DNA from: Nematopogon swammerdamellus
Lineage: Eukaryota; Arthropoda; Insecta; Lepidoptera; Adelidae
NCBI GenBank assembly: GCA_946902875.1
Contig: OX336343.1
Location: 2,828,754 to 2,892,753, forward strand
DNA length: 64,000 nucleotides
Reading direction: 5' to 3'
Shown here one piece after another: positions 33,501-40,685 of the stretch (position 1 is the stretch's first letter; each line of letters opens with the position of its first letter). The translations under genes were made by a program, and so were the position numbers. The notes under the pieces are model-generated. The model was not told where the DNA came from and searched no databases. It saw nothing but the letters and a program-made list of their open reading frames with translations.

Positions 33501-36500
33501 TAAGATGGGAAGGGACCAACGGTTTTACGTGGAATTCGAACCACGGTGTCAGCCTCGACCAATGGTCGAACCATTCAAGCACTGACCGCACCCTGGTGTG
33601 CTTATAATCAGTCACAAAAGACAATCGACTGATCGCACCACTGAGCTACCGAAGCTGACCGACTGAGGTTTTTTTTTATTGTTCTTTGTCCTATTTATCA
33701 ATGTAATCAAGAACGTAAATTGCATACGATTTAGGTCCTATTATCAACATGTTGTTCCTATGGGACGTAGATGCCATGCCAGGGCAGCACTGCTGTCGTG
33801 CTGGCTACAAATATTTTTACACGCACACAATTTGCATCAAAGTGTACCGTACCGCCCGATGTACAATCTACGACTGGAGACTTGTCAAGTTGAAGCCCTG
33901 TCTATTGTTTGGAACTCCTCGACTAGCATGCTGTCTACACATACACACACAAACACACAGACTAAAAATACTGAATAGGTTAGGTATGTAAATGTATAGG
34001 TCGGTACGCATTATACGCGCTGCGTATATAAACACACTTAACATAGATAAGCAGAGGATTTGCAAAAAAAAAACGATAACAAAGTTCGTGGAATACAATT
34101 TTGTGATACATATAAACCTATATTTATTGTTTATTTTTTATTGTATAATTTCATCCATAGGACGAGATGCCGTGCTAGAGGGCGACAGGATAGCCACCTC
34201 TCACCTTGGCACGGTCCTTTCACCGAGTCATGCAGCAGGTGGGTCTTCGTGCCTTATTTGCTGCTTGATTGTTAGGTATCTTGTCCTAATAGCTACATTG
34301 CTAAACGTGGTGGTCGGTGTTGTGCTGTAATTTACAAGAGTAAACGGTTTTGTGCTGCAAGCACTCTTGTAAATTACAGCATAACACCGACCAAGGCGTG
34401 TACCTTCCGGTCTGTAGACAGATTATTATATGGCACTGATCTCATCATGAACAAATCTCAACATCACCTTTTCCCAAAATGACTGATTTTCTAAATGTCT
34501 TTGTTTTTTAATGTCAGAAATAAAACTGTCAAATTGGTGTACAGCCAGTAACACTCTATTTGAAAATCTTAGAATTAAATAATGAATCTGAAATTAATAT
34601 TTTACAAAATCTTTTAAATCCGTAATTAAAGTGGAAACCCGAAACTTTAAAACCCGAACTTGTTAAGACTACTGGGAACGGTTCTAAAGTACCAAGGCAG
34701 CAGAAATTGAAAGGAGGTTTCCATCTTCCCACACTCCGTTTTCCAGTCCACGGCTGCCAATGTAGGACACAGTTACTCCAACAGTCGTCGTCTCTTCGGC
34801 TAATGTGCCCAGCCCACTGCCACTTGAGCTTAGCCACCCGGTGTCCAATTGTATTGTATTGTTTATTGATCATTCATATGGCAGTTAGACTGCTCTCGAA
34901 CTTGTCACAATTTGTTCTATCCGGTTCGATTACACCCACGAAGAAGAACCGACAAGAAACTTCGCAGGGTATTTTTTAAACATATTTTTACAAGAATTTA
35001 GTGACTAGCCACATAATAACACCGCCCATAGTCTATCTAAAACACAGCTTGAGAGCAAGATTAACAATTTTGCTGAGAGTTCTGACTACAAAGACTTATT
35101 AATTAAGTGAATCAGGTGTAAAGAGCCTTTGTCAAACTTTGATACGTAATTTGTATCAACATAACTATGTTAGTATATTAAACTACAATATCGACTACTT
35201 TAGTGCGTCGGCGGATTGCCTCGTCAAGCACCATATCACGTAGTTACATTTCACGAGTTCAACACATTGAATAAAACCGCAAACCTAAGAGGTAATCGGA
35301 TTCTACGTAACTTCTTACCTTCCTAGGTGCTAGGGTTTATCCCGGCCGGGTTGATACCACTGTACTGAATGAAACGTCGGTCGAAACGGCTATGTAAATA
35401 GTTCGTGATTTCCGTCCAGGTTCAGTGGAGCCGACATGAAATGAAGGAAAGAACTGACATGGCACCTAGTTCACCAGATGTTATGGGCTGACATCACGGG
35501 CGATGCTGTAGGTGATAAAAAAAAGGTAACCCTGTAACGTAGTTTGCAAAATGTTTAAACATGTGGCATATTCTTTTCATAGAAGTAATAAAAAAACGAG
35601 CAATTGTACAAAGTTTACTACAAGGATAAGTCAGCGGAGACATTCAAAAGCGTACGTGTGTTGTGTGTGACTGTTTCCGAATTCCTAGGCCCCGCGCGCA
35701 GGGAGAGTTGCCTACGCTACTGAAAAATAGATGGCGCCACATGTTTTTATATTTTGCATTGTAGAAAGATAAAATATTTTTTTTTTATGGAAACTGACAC
35801 GGTCGGCTACATCACCTGCAACATCCGTGATGTCAGCTCATAACCCCGGGTGAACTAGGTGCCATGTCAGTGCTTCCCTTCATTTCATGTCGGCTACACA
35901 CTGAACTGGACGGAAAATACGAACTATTTACATAGCCGTTTCGACCGACGTTTCATTCAGTGCGGTGGTGCCAACCCAGATAGACGGATATTATTTTTTG
36001 CCAGGTGTGGTATAGTGGAACTACGGAACCCTCCGTGCGCGAGTAAAACTAGCACTTTACCGATTGCTTGTGTTATTTATTAAATTATTAGTATGAAAAA
36101 AAATATGGAACCTACCATGGTTGCCTACACTGTGTGATCTCTACACCCTTGAACTCAGCTCATGGCACCTTGTGAACTAGGTGCATCGCTAGCTGCCATG
36201 TCAGCGCTTCCCCCTTTGACCGGGTACACTGAAGCGTAAAACACGAACTATTTTCATAGCAGCTTAACATAAATTACTCACTTGACCCAATCACAATCCA
36301 TAAGGCTGTCATAGTACTTCTGTTGAATCAGCAGTGGTGTGATTCTCGGCGGATTGTGTGCAGTCACACCATCGGGTGAGTCGACAATGGGAGATGTCTC
36401 TGACCTGAAACGGTTTTGCAGGTTCAATTTATTTGATACCTACAATTATTATTGTTTTTTTAAGAATTCGTATTATTTTTATATTATTTTATATTATTAT

Positions 36501-37698
36501 TAATAGGCTAACAGCTATTAGCTGATGCGCCTATTTATCACCACAAAATTTATTTAGTTAATATTATATATACACGGTGTTGCAGTTGCCCCCATAATAT
36601 TTTTAACTAACATAAGGGGGTTATTCTATATGTGAAACTAAAGAACTTCTGTGGCGAAATAAAATTTTATGAAACAAAAAAAAAATGTTTTTTTCCATAC
36701 ACCATACATTTAAAATGTTTTTTTTTTTATGGAAACTTGACACGGTTGGCTACATCACCTACAACATCCGTGATGTCAGCCCATAACACCGGGTGAACTA
36801 GGTGCCATGTCAGTGCTTCCCTTCATTTCGCGCCCGCTGCACTGAACTGGACGGAAAACACGAACTATTTACATAGCCGTTTCGTTTACATAGCAGTATT
36901 ATTATGTGTACTTAATTTATGTTCCATGTAAAGATTTCAGCATTTAACTGGTTAATTATAATGTGTCTAGCGTAGATAAATTGTCTTACTAGGTGGTGGG
37001 GTTTATCCCGACCGAGTTGCTACCACCGCACTGAATGAAACGTCGTCGGTCGAAACGGCTATGTAAATAGTTCGTGTTTTCCGTCCAGTTCAGTGTAGCC
37101 GAAATGAAAATGAAGGGAAGCACTGACATGCCACCTAGTTCACCCGGTGTTATCGGCTGAGATCGCGGATGTTGTGGGTGATGTAGCCAACCGTGGCAGT
37201 GTCCATAAAAAAAAAACTTTAACGTTGACACTGGCAGTTATTATGCCTCATGGCTAAAAAGATGCCGGTTGCCAATATGTCTAAAAGACTGAGTAAAGCG
37301 CGAGTCGGCCTCGCGCACCTAGGTTTCACCACCGCAAAAAAAAAAATTGAAAAAAAACAAGTTTCTTATATGGGGACCGCCCTTAATTTTTTTACCTTTT
37401 CTATATTTTATTATTTGTTGTTATATCGACCATAATAAATAACACATATTCTGTGAAAATTTCAACCGGCTACCTATTACGGTTCCACAGATACAGCAGT
37501 AGGACAGACAGACAGACGGCGCGGTGGCGCGGCGGCGTAGGCTTCCGTACGGAATACGGAAACCTAAAAAAGTTAAGTAAAATAATCGATATAATCTAAA
37601 TAGAAATAAAGATTTGAAACTCACATGTTGAATTTATCGCAGACACAGCTCACAATAAAAACACTAAACCGCACGAGCGCAAAGTTATTGTCACTACT
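20273..37698 (-). CDS. Gene B: complete ten-exon DUF4781-like protein (867 aa)
   Basis: Exons in transcript order: 37625-37698 (5' UTR ending in AT), 36282-36404, 30917-31131, 29568-29759, 27943-28079, 26543-26797, 25119-25250, 23291-23392, 22546-22718, 20273-21545. Coding length is 2604 bases and all phases match. The N-terminus is acidic and Pro-rich (MSETSPIVDSPDG). Then come an NGNSLIQNIAFALFG block, a WWNIHN...TAVFRVRKC block, a CRIYVDADARVYQTW block and a PSPSLG/TPVAPVAL hydrophobic region. Exon 8 holds ASVDVLRHAN, exon 9 is highly conserved with gene A, and the long last exon ends in CESCSGIRYA. The order resembles the insect DUF4781 proteins as I recall them, and their function is unknown. 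The hydrophobic region in exon 6 could be membrane-associated. Gene A, 19 kb away on the same strand, is a tandem paralogue. B has about 142 more codons in its last exon and one non-canonical GC donor. Confidence 0.8.
21591..21990 (-). mobile_element. Diverged SINE-A copy in gene B intron 9
   Basis: Tail GTAATCCAGTATGGG at the low end, about 45 bases from the last-exon acceptor. The head ends in a duplicated GTCGGCCACCCAACGCTTG near 21980. Confidence 0.6.
22035..22200 (-). mobile_element. RTE-like LINE ORF fragment
   Basis: Diverged copy of the 48250-48660 fragment (CTGCTGGACATACGCCTCTCC and GGCGGGTGGTCTTCC on the plus strand). Confidence 0.45.
22546..22718 (-). CDS. Gene B exon 9 (near-identical to gene A exon 9)
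   Basis: 173 bases, starting YHKHGETPSSLELFQF in phase 0 and ending KDR in phase 2 at AG|gtaaac. Over 22581-22718 I count only four base differences from gene A. The remaining 35 bases differ at eight positions. Confidence 0.85.
23095..23285 (+). repeat. Degraded family-C element
   Basis: GGCACGGCCCTAGTACCAAGTCATGC, AGCGTGGTGGTCG and ACCGATTGTCAGGG correspond to the family-C body. It ends next to gene B exon 8. Confidence 0.4.
23291..23392 (-). CDS. Gene B exon 8
   Basis: 102 bases, phase 0 to phase 0, between TGTACAG and CGG|gtaagt. It encodes TGLILEASVDVLRHANLVTG and a hydrophobic end. The counterpart is gene A 59286-59387. Confidence 0.82.
23745..24688. mobile_element. Non-autonomous hAT-like element
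   Basis: Termini CAGTGGCGGCTGGTG (left) and ACCAGCCGCCAGTG (right) are near-perfect inverses. An 8-base duplication GTCGCGAG flanks it (23737-23744, 24689-24696), as hAT elements make. No transposase ORF. It contains a tRNA-like segment. Confidence 0.75.
24062..24131 (-). other. tRNA-like sequence inside the hAT-like element
   Basis: On the minus strand GAAGAGTTGGTTAA (A-box-like) is followed about 35 bases later by GGGTTCAATTCC (B-box-like). No full cloverleaf, so a tRNA relic or SINE head is more likely than a gene. Confidence 0.35.
24810..25092 (+). repeat. Family-F repeat
   Basis: TTGTATTGTATTGTTTATTG to TCTGACTACAAAGACTTATT, about 95% similar by eye to 34845-35105. It ends about 27 bases from gene B exon 7. 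Confidence 0.6.
25119..25250 (-). CDS. Gene B exon 7
   Basis: 132 bases, phase 0 to phase 0, between CATGCAG and AGG|gtgact. It encodes AISPTDAEARGSWINIAAS...GTNMTR. By my count there are 29 base differences from gene A exon 7 over 132 positions. Confidence 0.8.
25775..26040 (-). mobile_element. RTE-like LINE ORF fragment
   Basis: Plus-strand CCACTGCTGGACATACGC, GGTGGGTGGTCTTCCCACAC and CACTGCCACTTGAGCTTAGC match the 48250-48660 fragment. Frames are broken. Confidence 0.5.
26244..26516 (+). mobile_element. 5'-truncated SINE-A copy
   Basis: It starts ACCTGCTGCTTCACC and ends CCATACCAGATTTAAAA, about 26 bases from the GC donor of gene B exon 6. Confidence 0.6.
26543..26797 (-). CDS. Gene B exon 6
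   Basis: 255 bases, phase 0 at both ends, the same length as gene A exon 6. It encodes LKVSVVPSPSLG, then an Ala/Val/Thr-rich hydrophobic stretch and FHLRDRSAHEQ. The donor is CAG|gcaaga, a GC-AG type, whereas gene A has CAG|gtgagt at the same place. Confidence 0.78.
26846..27236 (+). mobile_element. SINE-A copy
   Basis: Complete head (GTGGCCGAGTGG, GGTTCGAATCC), central domain with a short internal deletion, and tail. It starts about 50 bases upstream of the gene B exon 6 acceptor. Confidence 0.72.
27400..27939 (-). repeat. Family-D repeat cluster reaching gene B exon 5
   Basis: GGGCCAAGTGCGAATCGG at one end and GGGTCCCGTATGGATACG at the other, with CGGCTACCTATTACGG between. Its edge is about 5 bases from the exon 5 donor. 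Confidence 0.5.
27943..28079 (-). CDS. Gene B exon 5
   Basis: 137 bases between TTATTTTCAG and GAG|gtatat. It encodes RGCRIYVDADARVYQTWES and continues through QPKCVLVVPENGEYRG. The Cys, Tyr and Trp pattern is characteristic of the family as I recall it. A family-D repeat starts about 5 bases into the downstream intron, and a LINE tail lies about 40 bases upstream. Confidence 0.78.
28120..28422 (+). mobile_element. 5'-truncated LINE with target-site duplication
   Basis: It encodes YEFVAFAVETLGLW...SIAIQRGNSASVMGT and a 3' UTR with AATAAAG and an A-run. The 11-base ATGACTTTAAA is duplicated on both sides (28109-28119, 28423-28433). Same family as 13978-14400. Confidence 0.7.
28608..28900. repeat. 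Repeat family I (TTTCTCCATACAAAATCGTC)
   Basis: The same block occurs twice here, once around a C-run (28671-28686). It recurs at 40402-40437/42365-42480, where other elements split it. Confidence 0.45.
29104..29410 (+). repeat. MITE-like repeat with GGTCGGCACATTGACCG terminus
   Basis: It shares AACCCTTGTAACTTTTTTG and AAAGGACTTATGAC with copies at 13333 and 17165. Confidence 0.45.
29568..29759 (-). CDS. Gene B exon 4
   Basis: 192 bases. The acceptor GTTCCAG leaves two bases that complete Gly, then KYSLNDQDILMSVILVV follows. It ends VRKCIPAFDG in phase 1 at GGTG|gtacgt. The frame is open further upstream (ELNFQQFIQL), but only this AG gives the correct phase. Confidence 0.68.
29895..30215 (-). 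mobile_element. LINE 3' fragments (family G tail plus Jockey/CR1-like ORF end)
   Basis: The minus-strand frame gives NRFCRSFLHRTGKLWNSLPA and PPKYSL, the last reverse-transcriptase block, next to the family-G tail (CATGTCGCGCTTAC direction). Confidence 0.5.
30258..30466 (+). mobile_element. 5'-truncated SINE-B copy
   Basis: Body from GGCTGTGTAAATAGTTCGCG to CGTGTCAGTTTCCATAAG, with an internal variant (TTTCCCCCTCCCCC). Confidence 0.55.
30502..30906 (-). mobile_element. SINE-A copy adjoining gene B exon 3
   Basis: Sense with the gene. The tRNA-type head begins about 10 bases after the exon 3 donor. Tail at 30502-30520. Confidence 0.72.
30917..31131 (-). CDS. Gene B exon 3
   Basis: 215 bases between CCTCAG and AAG|gtaagg. 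It encodes YESSNGNSLIQNIAFALFG, an Asn/Gly/Ala-rich linker, and a helical TSRQKEQVMRIYQKLREQ. A SINE-A copy begins about 10 bases inside the following intron. Confidence 0.75.
31200..31551. mobile_element. MITE with 23-base TIR and internal C-runs
   Basis: AGGGGACATCCATTAATCAC at the left is perfectly inverted at the right. AAGTA flanks both ends. C-runs at 31247-31268 and 31459-31478 are on the same strand in both halves. Confidence 0.6.
31718..32644. mobile_element. Tigger/pogo-like MITE containing a nested foldback
   Basis: The left end CAGTACAGCCGCGATAAATCG and the right end (inverse CAGTAGAAAGAGCCGCGC) are TIR-like with TTCGGATTA-type inner matches. TA-type flanks. It hosts the tRNA-like palindrome 31880-32335. 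Confidence 0.45.
31880..32335. repeat. Near-perfect 450-base palindrome with a tRNA-like sequence in each arm
   Basis: Arms of about 200 bases flank an 18-base spacer at 32093-32110. In the right arm (32203-32282) GGTAGCGGAATTGG resembles an A box. CTGGCAGCTCAAGCCGG forms an anticodon-like arm (loop AGCTCAA). CCAGGTTCGTTTCCTGG is a perfect T-arm. The left arm has the same on the other strand. Confidence 0.65.
32645..33123. other. Mostly unassigned; diverged LINE end at its start
   Basis: 32660-32840 includes GTGGAACTGTCTTCCGGCG, like a LINE reverse-transcriptase end, and a short ACTCTAGAGTT palindrome with inverted flanks (CAGGCTTTTA/TAAAAGCCTG). Nothing is recognised in the rest. Confidence 0.3.
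33124..33660 (-). mobile_element. SINE-B copy with a small internal insertion
   Basis: Tail at the low end, tRNA/5S-type head at the high end (CACTGAGCTACCGA). About 130 bases of unrelated AT-rich DNA (33211-33340) sit between two GTGCC copies. Confidence 0.6.
33661..34157. other. Unassigned sequence with (CA)n
   Basis: AT-rich, with a CACACACAAACACACAG tract near 33941-33960. Overlapping open frames of 60-100 codons show no motif. Confidence 0.25.
34158..34400 (+). repeat. Family-C element
   Basis: ACGAGATGCCGTGCTAGAGG to TTACAGCATAACACCGACC. The 3' part is duplicated inverted (GTAATTTACAAGAG and CTCTTGTAAATTAC). Confidence 0.55.
34718..35245 (-). mobile_element. RTE-like LINE fragment split by a family-F repeat
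   Basis: 34718-34848 encodes VAKLKWQWAGHISRRDDD on the minus strand and breaks off at GTGTCCAAT. The rest (ATATCGACTACTTTAGTGC) resumes near 35188. The intervening 34849-35187 is family F plus about 80 AT-rich bases. Confidence 0.55.
35293..35523 (+). mobile_element. SINE-B copy, head missing
   Basis: From GGATTCTACGTAA through the central domain (GGTGCTAGGGTTTATCCCGG) to GATGCTGTAGGTGATAAAA. Confidence 0.55.
35778..36265 (-). mobile_element. Two partial SINE-B copies
   Basis: 35778-35985 is a clear body/tail copy. 36105-36265 is degraded (CATGGTTGCCTACACTG, CATGTCAGCGCTTCCCC) and ends next to gene B exon 2. Confidence 0.5.
36282..36404 (-). CDS. Gene B exon 2 (N-terminus)
   Basis: 123 bases between TTTCAG and AA|gtgagt. 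The leading G completes ATG, then SETSPIVDSPDG... LMDCDWV follows. It is acidic and Pro-rich, then more structured. Phase 2 at the end joins exon 3 to give a Lys codon. Confidence 0.72.
36718..37217. mobile_element. Two SINE-B fragments in opposite orientation
   Basis: 36718-36890 (minus, body/tail) and 36985-37217 (plus, central domain to tail) flank about 95 unrelated bases. Together they form a potential hairpin in gene B intron 1. Confidence 0.55.
37285..37570 (-). repeat. Family-D repeat near gene B exon 1
   Basis: GCGCGAGTCGGCCTCGCGCA at one end, CCGTACGGAATACGGAAACC at the other, about 55 bases from the exon 1 donor. Confidence 0.5.
37625..37698 (-). CDS. Gene B exon 1: 5' UTR plus first two bases of the start codon
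   Basis: The segment ends TTCAACAT|gtgagt, a strong donor. Exon 2 starts with G, so splicing creates AACATGTCA, a good insect start context. The frame is open upstream to a TAA but contains no other ATG, so the split ATG is the only candidate start. An arthropod-like initiator TCAGT lies at 37696-37700, with the A at 37698 taken as the putative transcription start. The start site is a guess; the splice donor is well supported. Confidence 0.6.
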
Positions 37699-37700
37699 GA
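37696..37700 (-). promoter_or_regulatory. Putative initiator of gene B
   Basis: TCAGT, the arthropod initiator consensus, 70 bases upstream of the exon 1 donor. No convincing TATA box or downstream element was seen, so this is a weak call. Confidence 0.25.
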
Positions 37701-37923
37701 TTAAAAACAATTAAAGCAGTAATACGTCATCATCATAATATCCGTCTGTTGTTATGTACATGCAGATAAGATGTTAGCTGTTTTACATATATTTTATTTG
37801 AGTTATCTATCTATCACACACACATAAAGTATATACGAAACAATAAAAATATCAAACGAATGTACACGCACTTTTCGCGTGTTAGTTAGTTCAGCTCTTT
37901 TAGGCCACTGAACTCTGTGCAAA

Positions 37924-38049
37924 ATGAAATCAGCAGGTACAATCGCGTGCAAAAGTGCAGACACATCTGTAGAACCCAAAGCTAAAATCTTTGTTGGAAG
38001 AATTTCACAATCACCGGTATTAAAGAATAGACGACTAAAACTGAAATGA
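37924..38049 (+). CDS. Short 41-codon ORF divergent from gene B
   Basis: ATG in a favourable context (CAAAATGAA) about 225 bases from the gene B transcription start, on the opposite strand. It reads MKSAGTIACKS...RRLKLK and stops. A CAG|gtacaa within it could be a splice donor. It may be an upstream exon, a divergent transcript or chance. Confidence 0.15.
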   Translation: MKSAGTIACKSADTSVEPKAKIFVGRISQSPVLKNRRLKLK

Positions 38050-38466
38050 AATCAAAATGAAATTAAATGAAAAATATTTATTTCCCCTATTAAAATGCAA
38101 ATATAAAACGAAAACAAGAAAACGATACTAAAAAAGAAACCTGAAGGAGAAAAAGCAAGAATAAGGAACTAATTCAGCATTTTTGCTGAGGAACGTGCCC
38201 TGCAGTGCTGTTTTTCGGTTGGTCCCTTTAACATTTTCTGATAAATTGAATCTGACCAATATGAATACATAAACAATAACATGAACACGAAAAAAATAAC
38301 ACAACAAACAATTTAATTAAAAATCGAAGAAGAAAAAAAAACACACAAAACAACAGGAAAAGAAACCAGTAAGTAAAATTATAAAGATTTCTCTTTCCCC
38401 AGGTTATATAATCAAAGACGATATTGGTATAAGGACATAATTGCAACTAAGGGATTAAGGGACTAA
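38050..38466. other. A-rich unassigned sequence
   Basis: Strong strand asymmetry (plus strand A-rich, runs of GAAAAA/ACAAA). No gene or repeat recognised. Confidence 0.3.
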
Positions 38467-38731
38467 CAAGGCGACTAAGGGATATGACTCCCTTCTTATA
38501 TCACAAGGTGGTAGGGTTTAACCCGCCCGGGTTGGTGCCACCGCACTGAATGAAAGGTCTGTCGAAACGGCTATGTAAATAGTTTGTGTTTTCCGACCAG
38601 TTCAGTGTAGCCGGCACGATCAAAGGGGGAAGCACTGACATGGCACCTAGTTCACCCGGTGTTATGGGCTGACATCACGGACGTTGTAGGTGATGTAGCC
38701 AACCGTGTCAGTTTCCATAAAAAAAAAAACT
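38467..38731 (+). mobile_element. SINE-B copy, truncated GTACCGTG-type head
   Basis: It begins AAGGCGACTAAGGGATATG and joins the SINE-B body, ending GTCAGTTTCCATAAAA. Confidence 0.62.
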
Positions 38732-38794
38732 ATAGCTGTTATTCCGGGTTTAGTAGATGATGTATGTTAGCTAATCATGTAAGGTTCCATAAAA

Positions 38795-39360
38795 AAGCGG
38801 TACAGTGCGAGTCGGACTCGCGCACCGAGGCGCCCTTACCACCACACAATATTTATTAATTGTATTTGATGTTTTACTTTAGTTTGCTCTAAAATGACAC
38901 CAGTTTTGACTTGCTTATATGTATTGCCGTTTTTGCGATAGAGTGAAAACAACAACAAAATTATGTGAACAAATTAACAATTTTTTCCTTTACTTCTGCT
39001 GTGACGCCTTGTTTCTTCTTGTCAAATTTAATTATTCTAGGTCAACCTATAGGTTTTGATGTGTGACTTCGTCAGTATTAAAATATGTGCCATAAATGGC
39101 CGTATCTTTTGATCGCGTTGACTTGGAAGCTTAATTTTTTTACTCTTTTTTTCGCTTTAATCTTTAAGCGGCCGTAGACCTTAGTATTTGATATAAATTT
39201 CAAATTCATATCTCTACCCGTTCCTGAGAAAGAGGGTCTTGACAGACGCACAGACAGACGGACGGACAGACGGACAACAAAGGGTTCCATTTTCGCTCCT
39301 TTTGAGGTATGGAGCCCTAAAAACAGATCAAGTGCGAGTTGGGCTCGCGCACCGAGGATA
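38795..39360 (-). repeat. Family-D variant copies
   Basis: GTGCGAGTCGGACTCGCGCA (38808) and AAGTGCGAGTTGGGCTCGCG (39332) flank a (CAGACGGA)n tract and GGTTCCATTTTCGCTCC. Confidence 0.45.
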
Positions 39361-39464
39361 TTTCTTCGATAGATGCAAAGCCGAAAATAAAGAGAAAAAA
39401 AAATACTACAGAAGGTCATACCACCATAGATAAAAGATGCAACTATTCGAAATTTTGAGAGAAT

Positions 39465-39860
39465 ACGTCATCGACCCGGTGGCAAAACTGGTAACGCGTT
39501 GGCGGCTCATGCCAGATGTCCAATGTTCGTAGGTATTTTTTTGAAGTGAAAACTTCTTTAGCCGCGCTTGGCACTTTTTTAGGTGGGTAAAAAATGTTAA
39601 ACTCGCGTCAGATCGTCATCGTCAGTCTCGAAAAGCGACAGATTTATTTTTATTATATAAAATGTAACCTTAACTCATTGCATTAAGGGTTAAGTTACGA
39701 GTGGCTCGGGATCAATTCTGTTCGTCTCTCAGTGACAGTAAAGCCGAAAGCGAATCAAGGGAATCCGATATTCGTTTGGTCGTTTATGTAATTTCGTGGC
39801 TCAATGGTAAGAGTGTAGGATTTGTATTTTTTGACCATGGGTTCGAATCCCTCAATTTTT
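39465..39860 (+). other. Two tRNA-like segments in AT-rich DNA
   Basis: 39465-39530 is a degraded copy of the 32203 tRNA-like unit. 39787-39860 has TGGCTCAATGG (A-box-like) and GGGTTCGAATCCC (B box and T-arm), followed by a long T-run that could end RNA polymerase III. The acceptor stem does not pair convincingly, so a SINE head or pseudo-tRNA is likely. Confidence 0.35.
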
Positions 39861-40401
39861 TTTTTTTTTTCTTTTGTTTTCTCTTTTAAGCAATTTTACG
39901 CTGTTTGAATTTTTTTAGGGTGTTTAGTTTTTTTTTATAACCACCTAAGAATTCTTTTCGGAAATACAAAAAGTTTTTTTTTCTTTTGTTTTCTTTTCTT
40001 TAGTTTTTTTTATAACCACTTAAGAATTATTTTCGGAAATACAAAAAGTTTTCACTTCTGCCGACACGCCCGGAGTGCAACTGGGGCTTTTTTCTTTTTA
40101 TTTTTGTCTAATGCATCTATTTATTGAAGAGCTAAGAAATAAGTAGGTAAGTAGGTATGTAGTTTACGCACGACTCGAGCAAGACGCTATCCGAACCGAA
40201 TGTGTGAGTAACATGCAAGGTTCCAGACTTGCATTTGCGTTTTTAGACGCGAGCGTAGTATGTGAAACGTTGTAAACAAAGATTCCTTGCTTCGCTCCGC
40301 GCGCGCCATGTGGAGGCGGGAAGACGGCTAAACTTCAAAACTCTGCGGTTTTAAAGCCCCATTGACGAGCGAGCGTGCTCGCGATGTGGTGTAACTTTAC
40401 A
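39861..40401. other. Unassigned, T-rich
   Basis: It contains a local duplication (TTTTTATAACCACTTAAGAAT with TTCGGAAATACAAAAAGTTTT, about 39930-40050). Nothing else recognised. Confidence 0.3.
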
Positions 40402-40685
40402 CGAGACGGAAGTTAACTTTATCCATACAAAATCGTCTTTTTTTTTATGTAATCCGGTATGGGTGGCTGAGTCAGAGGGGCCAAAGCACATGCTCTGACT
40501 AGCCAATATCACCTCCGAGAAGGTAGGTGCCATACCGGAGACTTCCCTGGATTGTTGGCTATACTGGACTAGAGGAGAACACAACCGAGGTTGCTATGCG
40601 GCCATCTTACATCCAGTACGGTGGTACCAACCCAGTCGGCTACAATTTGAGCCTACCACCTGGTAAGGGGCAAGGGAAGGGACCT

